DNA of 64,000 nt, taken from assembly GCA_016717305.1 (NCBI GenBank), contig JADKFY010000001.1, positions 186,001 through 250,000 on the forward strand, given 5' to 3'. Under the pieces are notes generated by a model. The model saw only the letters and a program-made list of their open reading frames with translations. It was not told where the DNA came from and did not search any database. A program made the translations under genes and the position numbers. The DNA comes from Flavobacteriales bacterium (lineage in GTDB: Bacteria > Bacteroidota > Bacteroidia > Flavobacteriales_F > PHOS-HE28). Below are positions 7,518 through 17,035 of the stretch, piece by piece. Position 1 is the stretch's first letter. The number at the start of each line of letters is the position of its first letter.

Positions 7518-10205
7518 CTACTGTACCACTTCAAATCTGGGAGCCTCCTTTTCCGGTTCTCGGAGCTTTCCGAAGCCTTTGCGTTCCTTCTCCTTTGGGG
7601 CCGAAACGCGCGCGGTATTGGTTGTATCCGGTTCGGTGAAGGCCACTTTGAACTGAGTGGTCTTCGAGCCTTCGGGGGTAGTTGTTGTGGGCTGCGACCC
7701 CACCTTCGCTTCATCCCGTCCTTTGAAGAGGCCAAGTTCTTCGCGCAGGATCGACTTGAGTTCCTGCTTTTCGTTCTGGAATTGCTTTTTGCGCTTTGCG
7801 GCTGCCATGGCCCCATCATTCCCGAATTGTGGATCGTTCGCCGTTCCGTACATGTGCAGGAAGATCCGCATGCCGGTGCCATCGTCCACGATCGGTCCGA
7901 ATTCATCGGTTGTTGTGTTCTTGCGGAATAGATCGCTCAATCGGAAGTTCAAGTGGTGATCGATCCGATCATCGAACCAATGTGTCCCGCTCAATTCAAT
8001 GTCCATAACCGAGCTGCTCACCAACATGGACGGAATGTGTACGGCACCATCACGGATCTCCACCTGGTTTTCCAAATGGGCGAATTTCACGTCGCCCAGT
8101 TGTTTCCGGAGTTGTGGAATGTCCACGAACGGAGCCACCAATTTGTTCTTCTGCAAATGATCCGCCACTTCCAATAACGGTGCGTGGCCTTTGATGGATC
8201 CATTGTCCACACCGATGTCGATCACACAGACGAGGCGGTCGATGTTCAATTTCATCGCTGTGGAAAGCGGGGCATTGAACGCGATATCAGCATGGGTGCG
8301 GCCGCTTAGATGCCGGTACCCGATGAAATCCTGGCCAAAGTCTTGGAATTCCTTGAACAATTGATCGATCTCAATATCCTTCAAAGTGGCCTTGATGGCT
8401 AGCGGGTAGTCGTGGCCCGAATTGCGTGCATCCAATTCCAAGCCACCACTCACCGTTCCGGAAGCACTGCTGAAGGTCAGTTCCGTGGCCCGCAACACAC
8501 GATCGTGCATGGTGATCTTCCCCTTGATCCCCGTTGCCTTGAATTCTTCGAAGACCAGTTCATCCACCGTTGTTGTGAGATCCATTTCCACGGTACGAGG
8601 CAGTGTAAGGGTATAGTCTTTGGAGTTCGCTTGCTCTCCATCATCACTACGGAGCAAGGCGGCCAGGTCAATGCGTGGTGAAGACCCTTTTGCTTCGATC
8701 ACCAAGTGCTGGTCCTTGTACAAGAGGTAAGGCATCAGGTTGCGCAGTGTACCGGATAATTTGATCGCGTTGCCTTGGTATTCGGTCTTCAAACCTTGCA
8801 CGGTCGCGTCGTTACCATGCAAAGAAAGGTCAGCATCCAAATGCTCCACCCGGTGCCGCACGCCTTTCATTTTCAAGGTGGCGTTACGCAGGTCAGCAGT
8901 TCCGCTGAAATGCAATGCTGACAAGTCGGAGGCCTTGATGTTGCCCATGTCCCTCAATTTTCCGTTCACATGCAGATCGGCTTTCATGGTGCCGGTCACT
9001 TGTTCCAAGGTGTCCACTTGTGCAAAGCGGAGCAATTCCGCCAATGCCAGGTTCGCACGCAGGTCGGCCTTCACTAGTGCATTCGTCAGCCCGTTGCTTT
9101 GCCAGTTGCCACTGATGGAACCGCTGGAGCTCTTTGCCGAGAACCCTTTCACCACCAATTTCTTAGGCACGCCCGAAGGTGTAAGGTCCAGGGCCAGTTC
9201 GCCGAACACATCCGTGAAGGTTTCGCCGCTGTTGGCCTCTTTCAGTTTTCCCTTGGTCACTTTGGCCCCTACAGAAAGCGACGGGCCTGCACCCGCGATC
9301 AATCCAACATAGTGTACGGCCAAGTCAACTTCCCCATTGATCCGGTACCGGTGCAGGCTACGCATCAAGTTTTGAGGCAGGAGCGATAGTGTTTCAGCAA
9401 GTCCTAGACCAAGGCCATTGGCGCGCAGGTCCAGATAATTGCCCTTCCCGTCATTGGTTACGGCCAGGGTTACTTCCAAGGGCACCTTGCCGGAGATCAC
9501 TTCCCCTTTGCGAATGCGGAAGAGCGCATCATCGCCACCGAATTCCATGGTCAACCGCAAGTGCATGGCCCGGTCTTCGAGCACTGTGTTTTGGCCATGG
9601 ACCCACTTCTGCAAGTGTGCATCGCCGCTCAGGTCCACCACGTTCAAGGCATCGCTGAAACTACCGCGAAGAGTAAGCGCATCATGGTGTGATGTGATCA
9701 CCAGTGCTGACCGGTCATCGCGGTAGCGGACATCCAGTCCGCTGAAGCTGACCTTGTCCAAGGCGATCGGTGAATGGTCCGTGGCGGTGGTGTCAGTCTT
9801 CCAAACAATGAAGTTCTCTTTGCCGTTACCATCCAAACCGGCATAGAGCCGCACGTTCGCCCCGTGGATCTGCTCCACGGTGTAGTTACCGCTGAAGAGC
9901 TGCCATAGGCTGAATTCCAAAAAGAGCTCCTGAGCGTAGAGGAGGGTGTCGGGTTCCATTCCATCACTGCGGACCTCCTTTACCAAAACATCATGAAGGA
10001 CCATGCTGGCCTGCGGGAAACGTGTGACCAGCGTGAGGTCCATGTCGCTCACCGTTACCGGAGCGTTCAACTGTTTGTTCAGCGCACCGATCAATTTCAC
10101 CTTCACTTCGGTCTCGTACAAATTGGCAACGACCAAGAGCAGGCTCATGCCCACCAGGATCAAGGCGGCGAATAGTAGAAAGATCTTGCGGAGGCGGCGC
10201 AACAT
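7518..10205 (-). CDS. AsmA-like protein (envelope lipid-transport superfamily)
   Basis: An 895-residue protein with one N-terminal membrane anchor (about residues 8-30) followed by a long run of amphipathic beta strands, as in AsmA/TamB-like proteins, which span the periplasm and are thought to move phospholipids between membranes. The N-terminal block (ANLYETEVKVKLIGALNKQL) and the C-terminal AsmA_2-type region with NFRLSDLFRKNTTTDEFGP are typical of Bacteroidota AsmA-like proteins. The last 90 residues are charged and low in complexity, probably disordered. It stands alone between the convergent YwqK-like gene and rluB. Confidence 0.85.
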   Translation of the reverse strand: MLRRLRKIFLLFAALILVGMSLLLVVANLYETEVKVKLIGALNKQLNAPVTVSDMDLTLVTRFPQASMVLHDVLVKEVRSDGMEPDTLLYAQELFLEFSLWQLFSGNYTVEQIHGANVRLYAGLDGNGKENFIVWKTDTTATDHSPIALDKVSFSGLDVRYRDDRSALVITSHHDALTLRGSFSDALNVVDLSGDAHLQKWVHGQNTVLEDRAMHLRLTMEFGGDDALFRIRKGEVISGKVPLEVTLAVTNDGKGNYLDLRANGLGLGLAETLSLLPQNLMRSLHRYRINGEVDLAVHYVGLIAGAGPSLSVGAKVTKGKLKEANSGETFTDVFGELALDLTPSGVPKKLVVKGFSAKSSSGSISGNWQSNGLTNALVKADLRANLALAELLRFAQVDTLEQVTGTMKADLHVNGKLRDMGNIKASDLSALHFSGTADLRNATLKMKGVRHRVEHLDADLSLHGNDATVQGLKTEYQGNAIKLSGTLRNLMPYLLYKDQHLVIEAKGSSPRIDLAALLRSDDGEQANSKDYTLTLPRTVEMDLTTTVDELVFEEFKATGIKGKITMHDRVLRATELTFSSASGTVSGGLELDARNSGHDYPLAIKATLKDIEIDQLFKEFQDFGQDFIGYRHLSGRTHADIAFNAPLSTAMKLNIDRLVCVIDIGVDNGSIKGHAPLLEVADHLQKNKLVAPFVDIPQLRKQLGDVKFAHLENQVEIRDGAVHIPSMLVSSSVMDIELSGTHWFDDRIDHHLNFRLSDLFRKNTTTDEFGPIVDDGTGMRIFLHMYGTANDPQFGNDGAMAAAKRKKQFQNEKQELKSILREELGLFKGRDEAKVGSQPTTTTPEGSKTTQFKVAFTEPDTTNTARVSAPKEKERKGFGKLREPEKEAPRFEVVQ

Positions 10206-10418
10206 GGGTAAGCTCCGAAAGGTATCGGGCTGTTACAGGCCATAACGCAGGAAAGTGGCGAGTTCGTTCACAGGCCCTTGTTATTGCAAGCGAAAGGCCG
10301 CTGCTGATGGGCAGGAGAGGAGGAGGGGCCAGTTCAATTTCGGAATATACCCGTGCCCGTCGGCTAGGCCGAATGGCTAACTACTCATGAACAACTCCCG
10401 CGAAAACTGGTCAATGGG

Positions 10419-11612
10419 TTACTTCCGCTTGCTCAGGAACAGCACCTCCTTCTCGGTCAAATGCCGCCACTTGCTCCTTGGCAGGTCGCGTTTGGTAAGG
10501 CCCGCGAAGATCACACGGTCCAGCTTCATTACCTCGTAGCCCATGGCCTCGAACATGCGGCGTACAATGCGGTTGCGGCCCATGTGGATCTTTATGCCCA
10601 CTTCCTTCTTTGTTCCGTTGACAACGTAGCTTGCTTCGTCCGCGGTCGCCAAGCCATCATCCAGGTCCAAGCCCTTTACCAAACGCTCCAGATCGACTTT
10701 TGTGACGGACTTATCCAGCGTTACGTGGTAGATCTTTTCGGCTCCATTGCTCGGGTGCGTCAACTTCTTAGCGAGGTCGCCGTCGTTGGTCATTAACAAC
10801 AGCCCGGTGGTATGCCGGTCCAATCGGCCTACGGGGTAAAGGCGCTCGGTGCAGGCATCATCGATCAAGGCCATGACCGTTCTGCGGTTCTGCGGGTCAT
10901 CGGTGGTGGTAATGAAGTCCTTGGGCTTGTTCAGGAGCACGTATCGCTTCTTTTCCATGGAAAGGCGCTGCCCGCCATAGTGTACCCGGTCTCCGGGACC
11001 CACTTTTGTGCCAAGTTCGGTAACCACCTTGCCGTTCACTTGTACAACCCCTGCGGTAATAAGATCATCCGCATCGCGACGGCTTGCAACCCCACTTTGG
11101 CTAAGAAACCGGTTCAGGCGAATGCGACCATCCCCTGTCCCTTCCTCGGCCTGCTTGCCCCTCCTGCTTGTGCGATCCGGTCCACGACCTACGTAGCGTT
11201 TGTTCTTCGCATCGCGTTCACGGTAGCCCCTTTCGGGCCGATCATTCCGCTCTGGACCCGATGAAGTTGGTCTTCCTTTTCCTTCTACCGATGACCGGCG
11301 TTCACTGGCTCCTTCGCGAGTGGGGCGGCCTTTGCTTGGTCGCTTCTCCTCCGCTGGGCCGCTCTTGGGCCAGCTGCTCGTACGGAGCGATGCGGGTGGT
11401 CTGCGACCAGCACGTTTCGAAGCCGGCCTTTCGGCCCCGGGAGCTCCCGGACGGCGCGGACGTTCGTCATCGGAGTCGTCGGATCTACGCGGTTTGCCCG
11501 CCGCAGGCTTCCTTCCTGCGTCACTTGAGGGCTTGGACGTATTCGGTCCTTTTCGCGAGGGGCGGTCGCTTCGGCCCCCTGAACTACGGCGGCCACTAGT
11601 ACGGTTTGTCAT
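10419..11612 (-). CDS. Pseudouridine synthase, RluB/RsuA family, with long basic N-terminal extension
   Basis: Residues 1 to about 155 are Arg/Ser/Pro/Gly-rich and surely disordered. They are followed by an S4 RNA-binding domain (RLNRFLSQSGVASRRDAD) and the catalytic domain with GRLDRHTTGLLLMTNDG, where the Asp is the nucleophile, and NRIVRRMFEAMGY. The enzyme should modify a uridine in 23S rRNA (RluB-like) or 16S rRNA (RsuA-like); the sequence favours RluB. Such basic extensions are common in Bacteroidota homologues. Its start overlaps the end of yraN by 17 nt. Confidence 0.9.
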   Translation of the reverse strand: MTNRTSGRRSSGGRSDRPSRKGPNTSKPSSDAGRKPAAGKPRRSDDSDDERPRRPGAPGAERPASKRAGRRPPASLRTSSWPKSGPAEEKRPSKGRPTREGASERRSSVEGKGRPTSSGPERNDRPERGYRERDAKNKRYVGRGPDRTSRRGKQAEEGTGDGRIRLNRFLSQSGVASRRDADDLITAGVVQVNGKVVTELGTKVGPGDRVHYGGQRLSMEKKRYVLLNKPKDFITTTDDPQNRRTVMALIDDACTERLYPVGRLDRHTTGLLLMTNDGDLAKKLTHPSNGAEKIYHVTLDKSVTKVDLERLVKGLDLDDGLATADEASYVVNGTKKEVGIKIHMGRNRIVRRMFEAMGYEVMKLDRVIFAGLTKRDLPRSKWRHLTEKEVLFLSKRK

Positions 11613-11976
11613 TCAATGTGGGATAGAAGGCGTCCACGATATGGTGGATATAGGGCTTGCCTGCGGGGTGCAAGATCACACTTACAATGTCGAAACGCAC
11701 GTTCATGCTGCAACCCGTGGCCAAGATATAGGCATTCGTGGCCTTGATGATCTTTCCTCGCTTGCCTTTCTTCACTGCTTCTTCCGGCTCCCCATGCACT
11801 GCGCTTGAACGTGTTTTCACCTCCACGATGATCAATTGGCCCTGGTGGGTTGCGATCAGGTCGATCTCATGCTTGGCATGCCGCCAGTTCCGCTCCAGTA
11901 TTTCGTAACCCAGTTGTTCCAAGAACCGGCAGGCGTACTGTTCCCCTAGTGCTCCTATCTCGTTGTGTTCAGCCAT
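11596..11976 (-). CDS. YraN family protein (UPF0102)
   Basis: A 126-residue protein of the restriction-endonuclease-like fold: GALGEQYACRFLEQLGYEIL at the N-terminus, then HAKHEIDLIA and LIIVEVKTRS, which together form the E...D...ExK metal site of this nuclease superfamily. YraN proteins are widespread; a Holliday-junction role has been proposed but is not settled. It is translationally overlapped with the pseudouridine synthase gene. Confidence 0.9.
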   Translation of the reverse strand: MAEHNEIGALGEQYACRFLEQLGYEILERNWRHAKHEIDLIATHQGQLIIVEVKTRSSAVHGEPEEAVKKGKRGKIIKATNAYILATGCSMNVRFDIVSVILHPAGKPYIHHIVDAFYPTLNDKPY

Positions 11977-12083
11977 GGGACACTATTTCCTGTTCGTTGA
12001 CCGACCTTTTGTTTCTATGGACAGCATCACTACCATCGATAACGACGGTTGAAGGATCTTGGATAAACCGAATGTAACCATTG

Positions 12084-12113
12084 TTGGATCACCGCGTTGA
12101 AAGTCTAAATTTG
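12084..12113 (+). promoter_or_regulatory. Promoter of the DUF4412 gene (TTG-N19-TAAATTTG)
   Basis: TAAATTTG matches TAnnTTTG fully and has a TTG 19 nt upstream, the standard -33/-7 layout of Bacteroidota. It lies 47 nt ahead of the ATG in the divergent region shared with yraN. Confidence 0.6.
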
Positions 12114-12160
12114 AGGAACTGTTACCATGAGACCGTTGCCTCGGAACATCCAGATCAACC

Positions 12161-12805
12161 ATGCTTTTCAACCTCCGTTCCCTCAGCTTGACCCTTTTCA
12201 GCTTTGTGCTTGCCAGCGCGAGCCTTCAAGCCCAGAACTTTGAAGGGGTCATCGAGTTCACCAAAACTACTGGACCCGTGGTCACCAATTATCGCTACTA
12301 CGTAAAGGGCGACAGGGTGCGGATCGAAGAGATCAGTGCACGTGGTGATGTGCAAGGCATCATGCTTGTGGATACCCGCGACAAAACGGTATTGGCCATT
12401 AGCCCCGAACGTAAACTGTACATGGACGTGCCCAATATGCGTTTGCCTAAAAGCGTGACCACTACGGTGCAGAAGACCTCAGAAATGAAGGAGATAGCAG
12501 GTTACAAGTGCGAAAAATGGGTGGTGAAAAGCCCAACGGAGGACCGAAACTTGACCTATTGGGTCGCTGCGGATGATTTCAATTTCTTCGTGCCACTTTT
12601 GGAAACGCTGAACCGGAAGGATGAGCAGGCCTTGTTCTTCTTGGAGATCTCGGACAACAAAGGAGTTTTCCCGATGGTTGGAATGGAGAACAAAATGGAT
12701 GGTGCCGAGATCAGTCGCTTGGAAGTTTCCAAGGTTACGAAAGGGCCACAGAAACCAGCGATGTTCGAGATCCCACCCGGCTTCAACAAATTCGAAAGGA
12801 ACTAG
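12161..12805 (+). CDS. DUF4412 domain secreted protein
   Basis: A 214-residue protein with a signal peptide ending in SLQAQ. The mature part starts NFEGVIEFTK and continues with YYVKGDRVRIEE, IMLVDTRDKTVLAISPERKLYM and GYKCEKWVV, the pattern of DUF4412, a periplasmic lipoprotein-localization-like beta fold common in Bacteroidota. The function is unknown. It has its own promoter and is convergent with ldcA, from which it is separated by a hairpin that lies inside ldcA. Confidence 0.85.
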   Translation: MLFNLRSLSLTLFSFVLASASLQAQNFEGVIEFTKTTGPVVTNYRYYVKGDRVRIEEISARGDVQGIMLVDTRDKTVLAISPERKLYMDVPNMRLPKSVTTTVQKTSEMKEIAGYKCEKWVVKSPTEDRNLTYWVAADDFNFFVPLLETLNRKDEQALFFLEISDNKGVFPMVGMENKMDGAEISRLEVSKVTKGPQKPAMFEIPPGFNKFERN

Positions 12806-12853
12806 GCCTCGGCCCGGCTTGCCGTACGCAGGTGCGCTCTGCTGGACTTTCCG

Positions 12854-13789
12854 TTAGCGCGAAACTCCTTCAAAACTCAGCGTAGCACCTTCGTGTGTTA
12901 CGCTGAGTTTTGCTTTTGGACCCAGCACGAGCGCTCGATTGTCGTGGATATGCCCCGCAGGGAAACCAAAGCAGACCGGGTAGCGAGCATCGCCCACTGC
13001 TTCCGCGATCATTGTCTCCACATCCATACCGAATGGGTCTGTCGGGTCCTTGTCCCGCATATCGCTCATGCCACCGACAACCAGACCCGCAAGTTCCTTG
13101 AACCAACCGCCGTGTTTCAGGTTCTGTATCATCCGATCGGCGTGGTACCGCAACTCGTCAAGGTCTTCCAGGAAGAGGATCTTGCCGCTCGGGTCCAAGT
13201 CCAATGGGGTGCCTCGCAAGGAATAGAGCATGGAAAGATTGCCGCCCACCAACGGGCCTTCACATTCACCAGTTCTTGCCAACCGGAGTTCCATTTCACC
13301 AGGATGTTGACCAGTTACCGTGTAGGTTCCACCGAACAAAGCTTGCCTTAGGGTTTCCCTGCAGCCGGTGCTCTTGTTCCCGATCATGAACGGCATTTGT
13401 GCATGGATCGTGGCCAAACCCACATTGTGCAGTGCATTGTGCAATACCGTGATATCGCTGAAGCCCACGATCCATTTAGGGTCCTTTTGAAGCGGTCCGA
13501 GGTCAAGACCGTCCATGATGCGCACCGTACCGTACCCACCACGTGCACACCAGATCGCGCGCACCTCCGGATCGTTGATGGCCTCTTGTAGGTCCGCTTT
13601 CCGTTCAGCATCAGTTCCGGCCTGCTGGAAGTGCTTTCGGCCAATTCCCGAACCAAGGGTCACTTTCAAGCCCCATTGATCAGCCAGCGCAATTCCGTCA
13701 GTAAGCTCTTTAGCGGAAATGGCCCGTGCGGTGGGTATGATACGGATCTGTTCGCCTGGGTTCAGCGATGGCGGTATTCGAATTGACAT
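12854..13789 (-). CDS. ldcA: LD-carboxypeptidase (muramoyltetrapeptide carboxypeptidase, S66 family)
   Basis: Removes the terminal D-Ala from tetrapeptide stems of recycled murein. The 311-residue protein shows the S66 pattern: CARGGYGTVRIMDGL in the N-terminal half, VGFSDITVLHNAL with the nucleophile region, LEDLDELRYHADRM with the catalytic Glu, and GFPAGHIHDNRAL with the catalytic His. Length is normal. Its last codons hold a bidirectional hairpin terminator. Confidence 0.92.
   Translation of the reverse strand: MSIRIPPSLNPGEQIRIIPTARAISAKELTDGIALADQWGLKVTLGSGIGRKHFQQAGTDAERKADLQEAINDPEVRAIWCARGGYGTVRIMDGLDLGPLQKDPKWIVGFSDITVLHNALHNVGLATIHAQMPFMIGNKSTGCRETLRQALFGGTYTVTGQHPGEMELRLARTGECEGPLVGGNLSMLYSLRGTPLDLDPSGKILFLEDLDELRYHADRMIQNLKHGGWFKELAGLVVGGMSDMRDKDPTDPFGMDVETMIAEAVGDARYPVCFGFPAGHIHDNRALVLGPKAKLSVTHEGATLSFEGVSR
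12872..12911. terminator. Bidirectional hairpin terminator inside the 3' end of ldcA
   Basis: A perfect 13-bp inverted repeat (AAAACTCAGCGTA / TACGCTGAGTTTT, 14-nt loop) has a T-run on both strands, so it can stop transcription of the DUF4412 gene from the left and of ldcA from the right. It is unusual in lying inside the coding sequence of ldcA (codons for the LSVTHEGATLSF region), not in the gap. Confidence 0.65.
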
Positions 13790-13864
13790 GCGGCGAAGTT
13801 CGGGAATGGGCGGGATCCGTGTAGCCCATGCGCAGCCGGTTCCGGTATCGCCGCCCCTGCCTGT

Positions 13865-13872
13865 TACTTTTG
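13865..13872 (+). promoter_or_regulatory. -7 element (TACTTTTG) ahead of metG
   Basis: TACTTTTG fits TAnnTTTG in every fixed position and lies 11 nt before the metG ATG. It supports the start at 13884, because the longer open frame would place this promoter inside the gene. No clear -33 box was found. Confidence 0.45.
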
Positions 13873-13883
13873 TGTCCTCAACA

Positions 13884-16037
13884 ATGACTAACGTGAAGAT
13901 CGCACCCGTGAAGGCTCCTCTCCGCTATACCATTACCGCCGCTTTGCCCTATGCCAACGGCCCCTTGCACATCGGGCACATTGCAGGTGCTTATTTGCCA
14001 GCCGATATCCATGCACGGATCCTTCGATTGCGTGGAAAAGAGGTGCTTTTCGTGTGTGGTAGTGATGAGCACGGCGCTGCGATCACCATGCGTGCCATGA
14101 AGGAGGGGACCACACCGCGCGCGATCGTGGACAAGTACCATGCATTGATGCACAAGGCGTTCGTGGACTTCGGGATCCAGTTCGACATCTATCACCGCAC
14201 AAGCAGTGATCTGCATAAGGAAACATCGCAAGCGTTCTTTTTGGAATTAGAGAAGAAGGGTGTTTTCACTCGACAAGAAGAGCAGCAGTATTATGATCCT
14301 GAGGCCAAGCAATTCCTAGCCGACCGTTACATCATGGGCACGTGTCCGGTGTGCGCGAACCCCGATGCGTATGGCGATCAATGCGAGAAGTGCGGCAGTG
14401 CACTAAGCCCTAAAGAGCTTAAGGACCCGCGCAGCACACTGAGCGGAGCAACACCGATATTGAAGCCAACCACCCATTGGTTCCTGCCCATGGAACGCAG
14501 TCAGGAGTGGATGTCCGAATGGATCAACACGGGTATGTTGGATGGCGTGCAGCAACATGATCCTACGGAATGGAAACCACAGGTATTGGGCCAATGCAAC
14601 AGCTGGTTCAAGGAAGGCTTGCGTCCACGTGCAATGACCCGCGATCTGGATTGGGGTGTTCCGGTGCCGTTGCCCAATGCGGAAGGCAAAGCGCTCTATG
14701 TTTGGCTGGATGCGCCGATCGGGTATATCAGTGCGACCAAACAATGGGCATTGGACCACCATGGGGATTGGGAGAAATGGTGGAAGGCCGATGACACACG
14801 CTTGGTCCAATTCATCGGCAAGGACAACATCGTTTTCCACTGCATCATCTTCCCGATGCTGTTGAAGTTGCACGGTGGATTCATTCTTCCGCAGAACGTG
14901 CCGGCCAACGAGTTCCTCAATTTGGAAGGTCAGAAGATCAGCACCAGCAGGAATTGGGCGGTGTGGTTGCATGAATATCTGGAGCGGTGGCCCAACCGGC
15001 AAGATGAGATGCGGTATGCGTTGGCCACCATTCTGCCTGAATTCAAGGACAGCGAGTTCACGTGGAAGGATTTCCAGGACAAGAACAACACCGAGCTCGT
15101 GGCGATCATCGGCAATTTCGTCAATCGCGTCTTCGTGCTCTGCCATAAGTACTACGCCGGCTTGGCCCCGGAGCCTGAAGGCCACATTGAACAAGATGCC
15201 GCTCTATGGGCCGAATTGGAATTGTTACCGGCGAAAGTGGCTGCGGACAGCGATCGGTTCCGTTTTCGGGAAGCCCTTGCCAACGCCATGCAAGTCGCTC
15301 GTCTCGGCAACAAATACTTGACCGATACCGAGCCTTGGAAATTGGAGAAGACGAATGATGCGGCAACACGCACAGTGCTATACAACGGCCTGCGCATCTG
15401 TGGCATGTTGAGCGTTGTGCTTGATCCGTTCTTGCCACACACCGCGGCCAAATTGCGCGCCATGTTGGGGCTTACCGATCCGGTTTGGGATGATGCTCTT
15501 CGACCTGATCTGATCAAACCTGGAATGCCACTTGGCAAGGCCGAGCACCTGTTCAAACCCATCACCGAAGAAGAGATAGCAGCGGAAGTGGATCGTTTGA
15601 AAGCAACGGGTCCGGGCGACCAGGTAGCGGTTGGCGATCCCTCGAAGGAGAAGCTCGTATCGAACGTGAAGCCTCTTGTGTTTGAATCACCGATCGTGGA
15701 ACCCAAGCCAGTGATCACCTTCGATGATTTCACCAAACTGGACCTTCGTATCGGCACGATCGCAACCGCCGAACGTGTCCCGAAAGCAGATAAACTTTTG
15801 AAGCTGACGGTCGAGGTAGGCGAGGCTTCACCGCGTACTGTGGTAAGTGGGATCGCAGAACATTTCAACCCGGAGGAATTGCCCGGTAAGCAAGTGTTGC
15901 TGCTCTGCAACCTTGAACCACGGAAGATGCGCGGGGTGGAAAGTCAGGGAATGGTGCTGATGGCGGAGGATGCCATGGGCAAGTTAGCGTTCGTGCAACC
16001 TGACCGCGAATTGCCGAACGGGGTGGAGGTGCGCTAA
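13884..16037 (+). CDS. metG: Methionine--tRNA ligase
   Basis: Charges tRNA-Met. The 717-residue protein has the class I motif HIGH at 29-32, a zinc knuckle (CPVCANPDAYGDQCEKCG), and GQKISTSRN in place of KMSKS, a variant also known in other MetRS. The last 110 residues (from about 610) form an EMAP/Trbp111-type tRNA-binding domain, starting FTKLDLRIGTI, fused as in most Bacteroidota. The start at MTNVKIAP is chosen over an in-frame start 165 nt upstream that would run through ldcA and the promoter. Confidence 0.97.
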   Translation: MTNVKIAPVKAPLRYTITAALPYANGPLHIGHIAGAYLPADIHARILRLRGKEVLFVCGSDEHGAAITMRAMKEGTTPRAIVDKYHALMHKAFVDFGIQFDIYHRTSSDLHKETSQAFFLELEKKGVFTRQEEQQYYDPEAKQFLADRYIMGTCPVCANPDAYGDQCEKCGSALSPKELKDPRSTLSGATPILKPTTHWFLPMERSQEWMSEWINTGMLDGVQQHDPTEWKPQVLGQCNSWFKEGLRPRAMTRDLDWGVPVPLPNAEGKALYVWLDAPIGYISATKQWALDHHGDWEKWWKADDTRLVQFIGKDNIVFHCIIFPMLLKLHGGFILPQNVPANEFLNLEGQKISTSRNWAVWLHEYLERWPNRQDEMRYALATILPEFKDSEFTWKDFQDKNNTELVAIIGNFVNRVFVLCHKYYAGLAPEPEGHIEQDAALWAELELLPAKVAADSDRFRFREALANAMQVARLGNKYLTDTEPWKLEKTNDAATRTVLYNGLRICGMLSVVLDPFLPHTAAKLRAMLGLTDPVWDDALRPDLIKPGMPLGKAEHLFKPITEEEIAAEVDRLKATGPGDQVAVGDPSKEKLVSNVKPLVFESPIVEPKPVITFDDFTKLDLRIGTIATAERVPKADKLLKLTVEVGEASPRTVVSGIAEHFNPEELPGKQVLLLCNLEPRKMRGVESQGMVLMAEDAMGKLAFVQPDRELPNGVEVR

Positions 16038-17035
16038 GGAATTCTTCCTTCGTTGGCAGTAATGTCCACAGGAAGAGTGTTTTCATTCTTTGTACGATCT
16101 GCAGCCGTGCGCCCTTCGCGGTCAATAGTAGGCCAACCCAAACTGCGCAGTTCCTTCAATCGTTCGCTGTAGCGTTCTGCACCCCAATGGTTCAAGTGTG
16201 TGGCATCGCCGAAGCAACTGTCCGGAAGTTCCCACGCACTGTGATCCCAAAGCGTTGTGCCCTGAAGGTGGTTGCACCAGTATGCATAGTACGCACTAGT
16301 GTCGGCATCCCGAGCGACCACTGAATGGGTCGGTGTGTTCAGTAGAATGCACGTTACGTTCCGCTCTTTGCACAGGGCAACGATCTTGTCCAGGTACTCC
16401 ACTTGGTCCATTGCCTTACCGAAGTGTGGCGTGCGAACAGCATGCTCCAGATAGGCACTGTCCTTTTTGGCAACGTCCGCTTTCAAACGATCACGCACCA
16501 AGTATTGGTAACCACCGATCTTCAGATCTTGATAAGTGGTGGAAGAACGAAGAGCAAGCTTGATGAATCTGCGCCGCATGTATGGCGTGCGCGCCAGCAC
16601 CGAATAGAAGGAGAATTGGTCGACGAAAAGGTGCAGGTCTTCGGCATCCAACATGAAAAAGTGGAAAGGCAATTTGTATTTGTTGTAACGCTCTGACCTC
16701 GTCAACGTGTCCTTCCATTCCTCCAAGCTATTGAAATCGTACGCGAGCCAAAGTGTATCCACCTGTGGGTTCGCCTTCAGAATGGTCTTGGCCTTTAAAT
16801 AGGAATACAGGTAAGCCTCCCCGGCCATGGAAAGGTTCACGGTTTGATCCAGAATGGTGTCATTGATCGCACACTCAACATGCGAATCACCCAACACGAC
16901 GGTATTCACTTCCGCAGGTAATTCGAATGATGCACGACCCATGAGCCACCCCACAGCGAACACCACTAGGATGCAGAAGAGAAAGAACACAGCGAAATAT
17001 GCGACAATGTGGAGGATGAATTTGCGGACCTCCAT
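16034..17035 (-). CDS. Membrane-anchored SGNH-hydrolase-like protein paired with an MBOAT gene
   Basis: A 333-residue protein with one N-terminal membrane helix (about residues 8-32). It then shows V-L-G-D-S-H (G49-D50-S51-H52) and near the end GDATHLNHWG, which would supply the Ser, Asp and His of an SGNH/GDSL esterase. It resembles the AlgJ/AlgX-like partners of MBOAT acyltransferases, which finish O-acetylation of exported polysaccharides; the substrate here is unknown. Its ATG overlaps the MBOAT stop, and its own stop overlaps the metG stop by 4 nt on the other strand. Confidence 0.7.
   Translation of the reverse strand: MEVRKFILHIVAYFAVFFLFCILVVFAVGWLMGRASFELPAEVNTVVLGDSHVECAINDTILDQTVNLSMAGEAYLYSYLKAKTILKANPQVDTLWLAYDFNSLEEWKDTLTRSERYNKYKLPFHFFMLDAEDLHLFVDQFSFYSVLARTPYMRRRFIKLALRSSTTYQDLKIGGYQYLVRDRLKADVAKKDSAYLEHAVRTPHFGKAMDQVEYLDKIVALCKERNVTCILLNTPTHSVVARDADTSAYYAYWCNHLQGTTLWDHSAWELPDSCFGDATHLNHWGAERYSERLKELRSLGWPTIDREGRTAADRTKNENTLPVDITANEGRIP

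Noticed and set aside
14403..15910. Long minus-strand open frames across metG
   Set aside because: They are shadows of the metG reading frame with no protein-like motifs.
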